From Oidiodendron maius Zn (lineage: Eukaryota > Ascomycota > Leotiomycetes > Myxotrichaceae): a DNA stretch of 64,000 bases. A program made the translations under genes and the position numbers. The stretch covers positions 1,386,616-1,450,615 of the forward strand of contig KN832881.1 in NCBI GenBank assembly GCA_000827325.1. Reading direction: 5' to 3'. The notes beneath the pieces are model-generated. The model saw only the letters and a list, made by a program, of their open reading frames with translations, had not been told where the DNA came from and ran no database searches. Positions 41,630 to 53,692 of the stretch are shown here, one piece after another. The first letter of the stretch is position 1, and every line of letters starts with the position of its first letter.

Positions 41630-42611
41630 TAAGTTAGAGAGATACATGGGGCTCGGAGTCTGCGGCGCAATGTTAATGATCTTCTAATTCGCTCGGCCAT
41701 TTCTTTTTCATGTATTACAATCAATATTGTAACGGCCAGCATTCTAACAGCATTGCATCCGCATCCATACAGCATTCTTGCATTTGTCGCCACCCACCAG
41801 CACAAATGATAACGCCATCGCCGCGGTACCAACCTGTCGACCTATTTCTTGTATAACATGATCTGAAAAGTGGATTGTCCTTGTTACACCGTCACACCAT
41901 TCTGAGCCTGCCTAAGGATATCTGTCCTGAGCCAACTAGGATGCTTCCAAATTATGTTCCATGTCCGCGCGGCGGAAGCAGGAATTTGCCCGGATCGACG
42001 GCTTATGATTCTGGCAGTATCGAAGATCGAGTGAATGCAGGCATCGCGCATATGCATAAACGCCCTCGGCCCCTCATCCGCTTTGCCAAGTCTCGTGCTA
42101 CACCAACTCGTCTCCAGATGTGGAAGGTGCAAATTTCCCTGCCATATCGTTCGATCTAGAGCTGTGTAGTCTGCAGGCTCCGTATCACGGAAGGTTGAGC
42201 ACGGAAATTCATACCGGGAGCATTGGATAAGAACGCGGGAGGCGACTGGGTAGTTGTGTTTACGTCAACGGCTTTGTGAAACAGCATTCTGGATGATCAG
42301 GTTCCAAGTTGGAGTGGGGAGTGATTAGCGGAGCGTATCTTTTCCTACAGACGTTCATACATATCTTCGTTAAACTGAGTCAGTTGAAAATGATTCCACA
42401 TAGCGCTTATTTGACTACATGGTCGATTTTCTATGTCAGATTGGGATCTGGCCCGAGCTTAGACCTACTTTCTGTTCCATGGAAATATTTTACTCCTGGT
42501 ATAACCCGTTATATCATTCCTAACCGATATATCTAACCCAATATCATCGCTTAACATCGAAAATAGTAAATAAATACAGGTAGATATCTGCAAGGCGATC
42601 TTTAAAGCCCT
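41630..42611. other. convergent intergenic region
   Basis: About 1 kb between two gene ends. AT-rich towards the right. A frame at 41875-42159 has no family likeness. No RNA gene seen. Confidence 0.45.
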
Positions 42612-43298
42612 TTAATCCTTCGTACACCATAGCCAGACCACCGGCCTCGCTCCTGGTGCCCCCGTCCTGGACTTATCCCACCCAAACTCTGCAATGCTCT
42701 TCTTCAGCTTGTCTTTTTCTTCCCCTGAGATGGTGATCCCCTTAACCCATCTCCCATTACCAGCCTCTTGTAACTCATGTAGCTTATTCTTCTTTGCATC
42801 ACTATTGGTGCATCCAAGATTCTGCATCAGTTCCTTGACCGTCGAAGTACATGGCACGAAAAGCTTCGCGTGGTTGCTGGCATCCCCTGACCAGAGTGTC
42901 TGTCTCCAAGGTGGCGTTGGCCCGGTTTTAAAGACATGTATCGTTGTATGCTCGGTGGGAAATACATAGTCGTACCCGGGAGGAAGACCCACGCCTCCAG
43001 TGTGGTTTCGCAAATGCACCCCAGGAAACATACTGTTTGTGGCAGGCGCTGGGGCAAGATGGGTATGGCTGCACCATCCTGCGGGGTAAAAGCCGTGGTT
43101 GACTGGTTGGTTTGCAAGAGTTGGAACTGCCATTGGAACTGAGGCTGCAGGAGGGAAGGCTAGTTGCGGGCCTGCGAACGTTGGTAGTTGAGGAAATACG
43201 GCGGCATATGGCAGTCCATTTGCTTGCGATGGAGGAAACCCGGGAGGTGGGGGTCCCGTATCAAAGCCGTGGAAGGTATTGTATCCCCGTCCCGCCAT
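42612..43298 (-). CDS. conserved fungal protein of unknown function
   Basis: I choose the ATG at 43298 (228 residues, good context ACGACATGGC). The open frame runs further up to a TTG at 43586 but has no ATG there, and that extra part reads like a leader. Residues 1-90 are Pro/Gly/Ala-rich (FDTGPPPPGFPPSQANGLPY). The C-terminal 110 residues look folded and I recall them as a conserved fungal module: TTIHVFKTGPTPPWRQTLWS, LFVPCTSTVKELMQNLGCTN, the basic turn DAKKNKLHEL, GRWVKGITISGEEKDKLKKS, GWDKSRTG and PVVWLWCTKD. The strand-helix-strand order with VKELM suggests a ubiquitin-like or Ras-binding-like fold (inference). No function is known to me. Confidence 0.7.
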   Translation of the reverse strand: MAGRGYNTFHGFDTGPPPPGFPPSQANGLPYAAVFPQLPTFAGPQLAFPPAASVPMAVPTLANQPVNHGFYPAGWCSHTHLAPAPATNSMFPGVHLRNHTGGVGLPPGYDYVFPTEHTTIHVFKTGPTPPWRQTLWSGDASNHAKLFVPCTSTVKELMQNLGCTNSDAKKNKLHELQEAGNGRWVKGITISGEEKDKLKKSIAEFGWDKSRTGAPGARPVVWLWCTKD

Positions 43299-43960
43299 GT
43301 CGTTGGGATCCGTTACGACCGCCAGAACGTAAGGGGATGATAGCGAGCTTAAGTTCTCTCTGTGAACGTGGCTCCAACCTGGAACAAGGGATGCGACCCC
43401 TTTGAGTTCCTGGATGTAAAATATCAGTTGGTTGCGGATGTCGTACACTTCAATAGAACGCAGTTGGATTATGTGTACAGGGTGTTCAGGATCGTATAGG
43501 GTGGCGTAGGTGCAAATAATTTTCTGTATTGGGTTTGGCAGCACCAACTCCAGACTTCCTTCGCTGAATGTCGCCAGGTTGCCCAAGTAGATGAAAGATA
43601 TGCTAGCAGCGATAGAATATGATGAAAGTTAAATTAGGGTCAAAATGTGAGAGTCTCTGGTAATAAGAGACGATATGCTGGTCATATTCCGGCCCATTTT
43701 ATAATAGAGATATTTGACCGTCTATATGTGATTCACCCATCATGAAGCAATTCACAGTCTTGGTGATGTGTTTCAGGGTAGCTGAACATTCAGAGATAGC
43801 TGGTGCTGGAATGAGGAGAGGCAAACAGGTATAGCAAGAAATAGAGCAAGATGATAGATTCTGAGCCATCCTTGAGACTCTAATTTACACTATGTTACAC
43901 ATGCGCAGACAAATGTAAGATTACGCGCAAATAATGGGCGGGGAATGCCTTGCATTCTGT
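43299..43960. promoter_or_regulatory. leader and promoter of the unknown gene; 3' flank of CFT2
   Basis: The first 290 bp (43299-43586) are open in frame with the unknown gene and may be its leader or, if an upstream exon exists, coding. A possible acceptor CTGCTAG lies near 43605. Beyond it the sequence is AT-rich with no gene. Confidence 0.4.
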
Positions 43961-46900
43961 TCATCCACCGGCCACCACAGCCAGCCCTTCGTATATCTTC
44001 CCCCTAACTGCATAGAAAGTGTTGCTCTCAAATGACCCGCCTGTAGCGCCCATGCTCTCGACCTCAATCCGACCAGTACCAGTCTTGCGCACAATCACCG
44101 AGCCATCAATCAGTAAAGTTCCTTCCCCTCTAAATTCGGCCGTGTGTCCCGATGACTGCATGATCTTTCTAAGATCAGCCAGACGGAGGTCGCCAACATG
44201 CAAAGGTTGGGCAACAGAGCGTGTGGCAGATGCCATGCTTGAGGGAAGGACATCCAAGGTTGGGGTCTTAGTTTGAACCTTTTCGGCATCAATGGCCTCT
44301 TGTGCCTGAGATTCTTCATCTTCTCCTTTCAGCGATTCTTGTGTCATATTATTATCTCCGCTCTTGGTTTCAATGGCGCGGTTCTGAGACGCTAGACGAC
44401 CAGTGACAGTTACAATCCCAAGGTCTTTGACTTTCTGCCATCGTATCCGCTTCACAAGAGCATCGGTCAACTTAACTACCCAAGCATTGGTATCCACACT
44501 TGCATTGACCACAGCTCCGATCTCTGGTGTGTAGACATCAATCGCACTTTCTGACACACCACCAACCTGAGCAACGAGGAGTTTGCGGCACTCACTAGCA
44601 AGTGCTAGAGTCTCCTCTTTCATGCCACTCACAAGGATAAGTTTGCGGGGTTGAATGAGTGGAATTAACATTTGTAGACTTCGCTTGTCATGTAATCCAG
44701 CAAAGTCAACAAACGCAAGTCGCAAATTAACACTGACAGTCTGGGTGGTGTATACTAATCGTGATGGGCCAATAATTTCCTCTTCTGTTTCCTCCAAGCC
44801 ACTTTCATCATCAAGGCCATGAGTAAAGTCACTTAGATCAGACAGGTCAGGGTCGAACTTGGTCCTTTCGCCAATTTGTTGTCTCTTAAGACCTCCATTA
44901 GGTACCAACTTATCACCTGGAACCACAATATCGTCCCATTTTCTCTTTTTACCTAGGGTGTCCTTTGTCTCGTATTTACCCTCTTGGCGAGCATCTTGGG
45001 GGTCTGTCTCCTCCCGTTCTTCAGCTCGGAGGAAGTCCTCTGGGCGGATCAACTCTCCGAAATCGTCATTTCGTTTCCTCCTAATGGCCATCGGAAACAT
45101 TTTTTCACGCCCTTTTTTGCCTCGGACATCGTAATCATGAATGCCTTTGCGTCGCAAGAGGACATTGATTCCGAGATCCTCATCGCTCAGACCAATTTTT
45201 TTCCGGTTTGCTTGGCCCATAGTTGCAGATATATTGAGAGCCTTGCCTTGCTGTTCAGTTTCAGATCCTTCCGAGTCAGAAGATGAATCAGACGATGCAT
45301 CGTCAACCACGTCTGCCGAAGACTCAAGCGTAGCAGCCCCCCCATTCAGTAACGTAGTCTGCAACTGTCGCTGCGTTGCCAAGAACTGTTGGTACACGGC
45401 CAGGTCGTTACCTTCCAAAGCAACCCTCTTTGCGTCTCTAATTTGAATCTCTTTGCCACCAGAATAAACCTGTTCCAGGGGATCTCCGTTTGTATTTGTT
45501 TCGAGGGCCAGTCCATCCTGGCGTTCTTCCCACCAGGTCCACAAGGTTCGTGCAATAGAACACGCCAAGCCGCTTTCTCTGGCATGGCTTGCTTTCTCCG
45601 TGAGAATGACAAGATTGCGCTTGTCATCTGTGATACGGCGCAAAACTTCCTTCGAGAATCCCCATTCCATAGACGAATCACTGGCTAGGATGACCTTGCC
45701 AACTGATCGTCCAAGATTATCAGTCTCGTTGAGAGCTCGATCAATTTGGCCCTTGCGTTCAAGGAGCCGTAAGAATTTGAAATCAAATGGGCCAGAACCC
45801 AATCCCTTTCCTGCTTGTTCGCCATCTTGCTTCGGTTGTTGCCCTCCGGCAAGCGCCTCGAACTCCCTGATGATACCGTCATCCATCCATTCGAGCATGC
45901 TTCTTGCGTAGCGGACAGTAGCACCAATGTTGTTGCTTGCTAGATACAGTTTGGCCGTCCTGAGTGGGCTGTCTTCATCTGCATTTTCCGCCCGCCAGGC
46001 ATGCTCTAGTAGGTAAGCTAACTCTAGCACGCGCGCACTAGAATCGGTCGGAATCAAAGCAACTCCTCCTTTGCCGACTGAAGATTTTATCATGTCTAAT
46101 AGAAGCTCATCTCGTTTGGCACGTCCTCCAGGCAGTGCCACCCTCTCAGCACCTCGGCTGCTACAAATTAATGCTGTCGGCTTTCGTAATTGTTCGATAA
46201 CTTCTGCACCACCTCCCCCTGCCCCTCCTAGCCAAGCGGCACCGGCTAGCACATTTTCGCGAGCTTGGTTCCAATCTACGGCATACACAATGGATTCGAG
46301 GCCGTGTTGGATATGCCATATTGTTCCTCCTAGAGTATGTCCCGCATTATAGGCTGTGATTGTGAGGCCATTAAGTGGAGGGGAGAAAGGTGAAGCTAGT
46401 GGCTGATGTGGCTGAGAGTACTTGAGTGGGTGTATAAGGGCGAAATAGGATGCTATTTCCTGGTTTGTAGGAGGTTGTAGAAGGATGTCCGAGTCCTGAG
46501 TTGTCGAGTTTGATTGTGGGTAGGAGTACGACGCCTCAGACAGTGCTTCCCGTGGTATGATGGTTGATGCTAGAGGAGTCGAAGAATAGAGATCTTGGAG
46601 GAGGGTCCGACCTAGAGATATAACGGGAGTAGTAGCATAGATTGGTATCCGTGTGAAGAGAGGGAAATGTTTGCAGCAATGAGCGAAGGCTGCTAGATGT
46701 GCCACAGTAGCATGCGTTAGGAGTATAATCGAGAGAGTCGGGACTTGCCTAGAACTCGCGGATCAGTAAATATACAGGGTTACGAGGGGGTAGCGGTAGA
46801 CAGTAATATCAAAAGGACGTGCACATGTAGAACGGTGGGTAGACGTCGGTTCATTCATGTCTGGTATATAATGCGCCAATGCATGTACATTATGCTGGAA

Positions 46901-47081
46901 TCTCAACTACCAGGCAGAGGGAGTGCTAAACCTACTTCTCAAGCTCCTTAAGCTTCGCCACATCGAATGACTCATCCCAGCCAACGTCAATCAAGACCTT
47001 GACGCCCCCATCGAGTTCTAGCAGTGATTGCGACGCAGAGGACTCGGACTGCGCGCCTTGTAGAGAGCAGAAAGTGAACAT
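43961..47081 (-). CDS. CFT2: cleavage and polyadenylation factor subunit Cft2/CPSF100
   Basis: Two exons, 46936-47081 and 43961-46748, give 977 residues; the intron is 187 bp. Cft2 is the catalytically inactive partner of the mRNA 3'-end nuclease Ysh1 in the nuclear cleavage and polyadenylation complex. The N-terminus is a metallo-beta-lactamase fold: MFTFCSLQGAQSESSASQSL, VLIDVGWDE, and LSIILLTHATVAHLAAFAHC, where the zinc-binding HxHxDH of the active enzyme is absent, as expected for this subunit. LTAYNAGHTLGGTIWHI and VYAVDWNQARENVL follow, then the beta-CASP domain (LILASDSSMEWGFSKEVLRR-like block near residue 395), an acidic/basic linker (about 530-720, with SSDSSSDSEGSE), and the C-terminal CPSF100 domain ending YAVRGKIYEGLAVVAGG. 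It shares a 413-bp promoter gap with SEC24. Confidence 0.93.
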
Positions 47082-47494
47082 CCTCAGCTGAGCTGCAGCT
47101 ATGTCACTCTAAGCGGGTTTGCACCTCTCGTTCCTACTAGTCACATATCCTCGTAGTTGTTGCGTAACCGTGTGCGTCCGCGATGTGTCTCTGTGCGATA
47201 TAGAGAGCTGCTTCATAGGAAGTGGTGGAGGTTGAGTTAAGCAAAAGAAAGACGGGATCGCTTCTCGGGACCGCGTGTAGATATTTTTAGCGAGCGCGCA
47301 TAGCGCGTTTGAGTGCCCGCTCTGGAAAAGGTGTCAACACGACAAAAGCTGCCGAGTTTCCATATTACAACAGGATACTCCTTTCAACTCTTATCATGAT
47401 GATACGATTTTCTTAACTATTTGAAGTCTCTGCTGAAGTCTGCATACCATCCCTTGCCCCCGTCCTGGACCGCATCCCAGCTAGACACTCTGCC
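47082..47494. promoter_or_regulatory. bidirectional promoter, CFT2 / SEC24
   Basis: A 413-bp gap between two divergent housekeeping starts. The SEC24 side ends in a C/T-rich leader. A short GCGAGCGCGCATAGCGCG stretch near 47290 is partly palindromic. Confidence 0.5.
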
Positions 47495-50400
47495 ATGGCA
47501 GACTATCAGCACCACTACTCTGGAGGGCAAGGAGGGCCAAATGACAATCCGAGAAATTCAAATCCCAATGCTCAGGCAGCCCCTCCTCAATTCCAACCTC
47601 CCTCTGCCCCGTTTACTTATCAACAGTCCAGTGCGAATTACAATTCTAGCCAAAACCCCCCACCAGCAGGTCCCTCACCATATGGCCAACCACAGGCCGA
47701 AGGGGGTTATTTTCTCAGCTACGATGCACAGACACAAGCCGGAGATGGCGGAGGACTAGCAGCACAGATGGGTGGCCTTGCCTTGGGGGAGGCTGCGTCC
47801 CATGGTAAAAAGAAGAAGAAAGACAGACACGCATACCATCAAGTGGAGGCACCATCTGCAACTTCAGCAGTGTTTAACGGCCCGCCTCAGGCTGGAGTAC
47901 CCCCGCCATCATTCCTAAATGCCGATCCTTCGATGGGTCAACTCCCAGGAAGTCAATTCTTGGGCTCAAGGCCAGTCACACCTCAAGTGTCACAATTCCC
48001 AGGTGGTGTCAGCGCGCCCTTCAATCCAGCAAATCTTACCCCTGCTGCTGGACAAAATGGTTCGCCAAATGATCACTCTGCGAATGTTCAAACATCAGCA
48101 CAGGGTCGCGTAGACCCAGACCAGATTCCAAGCGTGCCCAGGTCAAGGGACTCCATAGCGCAATATTACCTGAATCATGTGTACCCAACATTCGAACATC
48201 ATGTTCCCCCGCCAGCTTCGGTATCATTTGTTGCATTCGACCAAGGCAATTCTTCACCAAAATTTGCTCGTCTTACCATGAATAACATTCCATCCACCTC
48301 CGATGCTCTACATTCCACAGGGCTACCACTTGGACTCCTTTTGCAGCCTCTCGCTCCTTTACAACCTGGTGAGCTCGAAGTACCCGTCTTAGATTTTGGT
48401 GATATTGGCCCGCCAAGATGTCACAGATGTAGGGCTTATATCAACCCTTTCATGGTTTTCAGATCAGGAGGTAACAAATTTGTTTGTAATATGTGCAATT
48501 ATGCGAATGACGTCCCTCCGGAGTACTTCTGTGCCACAACTCCACAAGGCGCTCGTGTTGATAGGGAACAGAGACCTGAGTTGATGAGAGGGACAGTCGA
48601 GTTCTTAGTGCCAAAGGAGTATTGGAATAAACAACCTGTCGGACTTCGGTGGCTTTTCCTGATCGATGTTAGTCAGGAAGCCTACAACAAAGGCTTTATC
48701 GCCGCATTCTGTGAAGGGATCATGACGGCTCTTTATGGAGACAGTGACGAATTGCAAGAAAGTGACGAGGCTAAGCGCACCATACCGGCAGGGTCAAAGG
48801 TAGGATTCGTTACGTTTGACAAGGATATACACTTTTATAACATGAGTGTAAGCCATACCATAAAATAATATTTAATGATCTGGAATGCTGACAAATTTCT
48901 CAGGCCTCCCTCAATCAACCACAGATGTTGATCATGCCCGATATCGAAGATCCATTTGTACCTCTCGGAAGAGGGTTATTTGTGGATCCTTACAAGGCGA
49001 AGTAAGAGGGTGCTCCCTTGTGCGCATGATGATGTTAACGAGCATAGGCCAAATATCACATCACTACTTACCCAGCTGCCGGCCTTATTTTCCCAGGTTA
49101 AGAACCCGGAGCCAGCACTCCTTCCCACTCTTAGCGCAGCTTTGGCTGCTCTGGAGAAAACGGGAGGGAAAATAGTCTGCTCCTTATCTGCATTACCAAC
49201 CTGGGGACCCGGCCGTCTATTCTTGCGTGATGATGGCAAACAAACAAGTGGAGATGCCGAAAAGAAACTTTTCACCACCGAACACCCAGGCTGGCGGAAG
49301 ACTGCAGAGAAGATGGTTGCTGCTGGAGTTGGGACTGACTTCTTCCTTGCTGCGCCAGGTGGCGGGTACCTTGACATCGCTACGATTGGTGAGTAGCGAA
49401 AATCACATTTTCATGAAAAAGCACGCAACCCTAACTCGATCAAGGCCATGTATCTGCTTCCTCTGGAGGCGAGACCTTCTACTATCCCAATTTTATTTCT
49501 CCAAGAGATAATGAGAAGTTACGCCTCGAGATACTACACACACTGACACGAGAGACTGGATATCAGGCATTACTGAAAGTCCGTTGCTCAAATGGATTAC
49601 AAGTTGCCTCGTATCATGGAAATTTCACTCAACATAGCTTTGGAGCGGACATCGAGTTTGGTATTGTGGATTCTGACAAGGCTTTGGGCGTTATGTTCAG
49701 CTATGATGGTAAACTAGATGCCAAGCTAGATGCCCACTTTCAAAGTGCCTTGTTGTATACTACAGCAAGCGGTGAACGCAGGGTGAGGTGTTCAAATGTC
49801 ATCGCAAGCGTCAGCGACGTTGCAAAGGACTGTATGAAGTTTGTGGATCAAGATGCAGTTTATTCCTTAATCGCGAAAGAAGCGGCGACAAAGATGAACA
49901 CACACTCTCTGCGAGAGATTCGAGGTGCGCTATCCGAGAAAAGTGTTGATATTCTTGCCGGCTACCGAAAAAACTTCTCTGGCTCTCATCCACCTGGCCA
50001 ACTTGTGCTTCCCGAAAACCTGAAGGAATTCAGCATGTATATCCTCGGTCTTGTGAAATCGCGCGCATTCAAGGGCGGGCATGAGCCAACCGACCGGCGA
50101 GTGCACGACATGCGGATGCTTAAGAGCATGGGAGCTCTTGAGCTCTCTCTCTATCTTTATCCTCGAATAATACCTATTCACAATCTAGCTCCTGAGGACG
50201 GATTCCCGAACGCGGAGGGATATCTGCAAATGCCCCCTTCGATACGCTGTTCGTTTTCACGTATTGAAGAAGGAGGTGTATACCTGGTGGACAATGGTCA
50301 GAATTGTTACTTATGGATGCACGCGCAAACTTCTGCAAACCTCATTACGGATCTATTTGGCGCGAATATGGACAGCTTGAACTCCCTGGATCCTTATAGC

Positions 50401-50777
50401 TCATCCCTCCCGATCCTCCAGACCCATCTAAGTGCCCAAGTCAGGAATATCATCGAATACCTCAAGACCGTAAGGGGAAGTAAAGCTCTGACGATTCAAC
50501 TTGCACGACAAGGACTCGATGGCGCGGAGTATGAATTTGCAAGGCTTTTATTTGAAGATAGGAACAACGAGGCTCAGAGCTATGTTGACTGGCTCGTTCA
50601 TATCCATCGTCATGTGCAGCTGGAGGTTCGTTCTCCCCCTAGTAGTCTAGTACCATTTCTCATATTATCGAGTTGATGCTAACAGCGAAGCAGTTAACCG
50701 GGCAGAGAAAGAAAGAAGACAGTGGTGAAAACTCTATAGCGTCGAACTTAGCAGGCTTGAGGCCTCCGTATTGGTGA
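47495..50777 (+). CDS. SEC24: Sec24, COPII coat cargo-binding subunit
   Basis: Five exons, 47495-48847, 48904-49001, 49048-49388, 49445-50625 and 50694-50777, give 1018 residues. Sec24 forms the inner COPII coat with Sec23 and picks cargo at ER exit sites. Order of parts: a Gln/Pro-rich N-terminus (about 1-225) with a KKKKKD patch; the zinc finger PPRCHRCRAYINPF...CNMCNY (four cysteines); the trunk domain starting VEFLVPKEYW and LRWLFLIDVSQEAYNKGFIA; the beta-sandwich; the helical domain (FVDQDAVYSLIAKEAATKMN); and the gelsolin-like end (EEGGVYLVDNGQNCYLWMHA). It ends SNLAGLRPPYW. Introns are 46-68 bp, each in phase. Length is normal for the family. Confidence 0.95.
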
Positions 50778-51265
50778 ATCCAGCGCTCTATTAGGGGGTG
50801 AGCAGATCAATGACTACCTTCCATGAACTGACGAGGTGGCTGTGGCCACATATAGTTTGCATGGGACATTCCTGATGATTTTCGACAAATTAATCGAGGA
50901 TTATGCTGAATATGCGGAACCCCATGTTCACTCTTCTTGTGGAGTGGTATCCCATCATGCTTTGCGTAGATCCTACAGCCTTCTTCCCTCCTGCTCGCCA
51001 TTTTTTGGTTGATGGTATATCCTAAAAGTAGAGTGCCGTTTATCGATGACCCTTGAACAGTATGACGGGTTGTCATTGGAGTCATCAACCATTATTCCAT
51101 TGGTAAAGAATACAAATACAATGTCAAAGTATTGACTAAGGCACCCTGTCGCTGTCGCTGTCACTGGTTGACAGGCGGCGGCTGGTGACGTCGAGTAGGG
51201 ACCTCGGCTGTCTCACTCAGCCTTGCGCTATCCCTGCACCACCAAAAACTGTGCCAACATTATCC
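50778..51265. promoter_or_regulatory. spacer, SEC24 end to Nudix gene start
   Basis: 488 bp holding the SEC24 3' flank and the promoter of the Nudix gene. A small GTCGCTGTCGCTGTCACTG repeat lies at about 51148-51166. No gene seen. Confidence 0.4.
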
Positions 51266-52646
51266 ATGGTCAACACAACCGCCCACCACATATTTTGCCA
51301 TATGAATATCCCAATGTCGCAAGTCGGAGACGTTAAGGGTCTATCGAACTACCTTTGCAAGGCTCTAATAGACCGCGCACAAAATCCCTATCCTCATGTC
51401 CCAAACCCGGAAGGCTGTAAAAAGCGTGCATCTGTAGCACTCGTCCTGCGCATAAGACCTAATTACAACGACTGGTCTTCCTCCTCGGATTCAGTATCCC
51501 TCGATGCAAACCAGCCCGTTGCAGATCAGCTTGCGGCCTTCTTCGCACATGAGTGGGTCCAGAACGGTGACCCAGAGGTCGGTTTCATAAAAAGAGCCGC
51601 TCGTGTTGGCGATCGATGGACCAGCCATGTGGCTCTACCAGGAGGTAGACGCGACCCCGAAGATGAAGATGATAAAGCGGCTGCCGTGAGGGAGACATCA
51701 GAAGAGATCGGGTTGGATATATCATCATCTGATGTTCTGTATGTTGGGAACCTCCCAGAGAGAGTTGTCACCACATCATTCGGAAGGGTTCCGTATGTAT
51801 TCTTATTACTAGGGGTATGTACAAAGCTAACTGCCCAGGATTATGGTTCTCTGCCCCTTTATTTTTCTTCTCACCAAGTCAGACGTACCCCCGTTAAAGC
51901 TACAGCCTACGGAGGTTGCCTCCATGCACTGGGTTCCGCTTCGAGTCCTCTTATCGCCTTCGGTTCGAACGTACGAATACGTAGATACGACGGAGCGATT
52001 TGCGCGACAAGGGGGGTTTATGCTAAGATATTTGGTCCTTTTTATTTTGGGGAAAATGCGCTTCTCGGCCGTGAGGCTAATTCCGTCTGAGTCTGTCTAC
52101 TGTGCATCGACCGAGGAGTTTTTCCCTACCGAGGATGTGGATAAGACGGTGAAACCCTCATTCATAAGGAGACTATATAAGTGGTCGCTCGGAGATGGGC
52201 CAAATTTGTCACATACAAAACCGTTGCTTCTCTGGGGTCTAACGCTCGGCATACTTGCTGACCTTTTGGACCGACTACCGCCGCATAACGCAGTGCAGCT
52301 ATGGTCCTATCCTACGTTTACAACTTGGGATGCTCAACTCATAATCAATATCTTGACAGCAGACCTCAAAAAGAGAAATCGGTCACGCCTTTTGGCTGGG
52401 AACCAGACCGCGGTAGATAACCAAACTGAAGCTGCCGTCCAGTACGACAACGATGCACAGTCTGTGCGTAGTGTGCGTGATAATGTGGAGTCCAACACGG
52501 AAAATATATTTCGGTCGTACGCAGTGGGAATTATGTTGGACGGATATTACGATAAACTTAGAACAGCTGCTCGGATTACGGTAGTTACTCGAGTGGTTGC
52601 CTCTTTAACTGTTTTAGCATATATCGTGCGAAGGTTTAAACGGTAG
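51266..52646 (+). CDS. membrane-anchored Nudix hydrolase
   Basis: Two exons, 51266-51792 and 51839-52646, give 444 residues. Nudix enzymes cleave nucleoside diphosphates linked to another group, such as CoA or NADH. The Nudix box is complete: GGRRDPEDEDDKAAAVRETS followed by EEIGLD, about residues 128-153, preceded by SHVALPGG. The split Pro codon at the intron gives FGRVPIMVLCPFIFLL. The block LPSGGR-like LQPTEVASMHWVPLRVLLSP is typical of the CoA-pyrophosphatase group. Unlike most, the protein goes on for 200 residues with a hydrophobic helix KPLLLWGLTLGILADLLDRL (about 310) and a C-terminal one RITVVTRVVASLTVLAYIV followed by RRFKR, which looks like a tail anchor. Likely on an organelle membrane (inference). 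Confidence 0.87.
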
Positions 52647-53692
52647 GTAGGGGTTTGGGCCAAAATAGTATCACCATCTAGATTTATAGAGGAGAAATAT
52701 GGTGCAAATCTATCTCACCTATATGAGTGGATCGCGGCATTTGTTTGAAGAGGATGACCAAGAATTCAACCCTAGGTGCCTATATACTTCTCGCTCAAAG
52801 TAATATAAAGGTCATAAAGGTGCCTCGCATTATATACTACCAGGTGGTCATAATTACTTATAGAAAGGTAGCAAAATTTCGCCGCCAGACAAATAGCAAC
52901 ATGCAGGTCATTGTTCGAGGAGCGAATTCAACGACCTACGTACCCAACGTAGGCTTAGGATATCTGAGGTTGCTTCCTTACAAACTCCAAGCTCAGTCCA
53001 CCATAGGCATTATCTTTATACAAACAATACTTTCTTTCACCGCACTCTCGGTGAGCCTTCCGAATCCACAAAGGCATAGCGTTAAAAACTGAAATTGCAA
53101 CGCAGGGTCTGAATGCTGTATCACGGCGCCCAGGCACATTGCAGGAGACGATTGTTCACGAAACAAACTTACCATTTCGTTACGCTGCAATTTCCGTCTG
53201 AGAGCGCAGAAAAGTCCGAAGTGTATAGTGATGCATATCCCATTAGCGAGCATAGGATGGAAATGAAAATAGTAGTGGCATAACAGCGACCATTTATTCT
53301 CTTCATCGTCACCAAACGGGAGATTCCACAAAGTAGTTAATTCAGATATGATATGTCAAGGGCCGGATTGTACACAAAGTGAGCTACTTAGAAGCTTCTG
53401 AAAGGCGTGAGGCATAAAGCACGGTGGCTCTTATCTTCAAGGCTACTGATAGAAAGTGATATTGTTTATAATAGACCCAATCTCGTAAGGTATTAAGATC
53501 ATTGATGCAGTAATGGATTGCGGTCCGGACTCCAGAACTCCATGCACGCTCCGTCCTTTCTATCTTGTTCCAAAAGCTATGCTCCAAACTCCAAATAATG
53601 TCCACGTGCCACACTGGCCCATCTGCCATATGCACCCTCAGCAGACATGTCTCCAATCAAAATTAAATGCCCAGATAACGCCTTGTCAAAAC
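52647..53692. other. convergent AT-rich intergenic region
   Basis: 1 kb between two gene ends. AT-rich, with only chance frames on both strands. I looked for a transposon remnant or tRNA and found none. Confidence 0.45.

Noticed and set aside
43299-43586. Longer start for the unknown fungal protein
   Set aside because: The extension has only a TTG at its head and no ATG; an in-frame stop lies just upstream. The ATG at 43298 has a good context. An upstream exon is not excluded.
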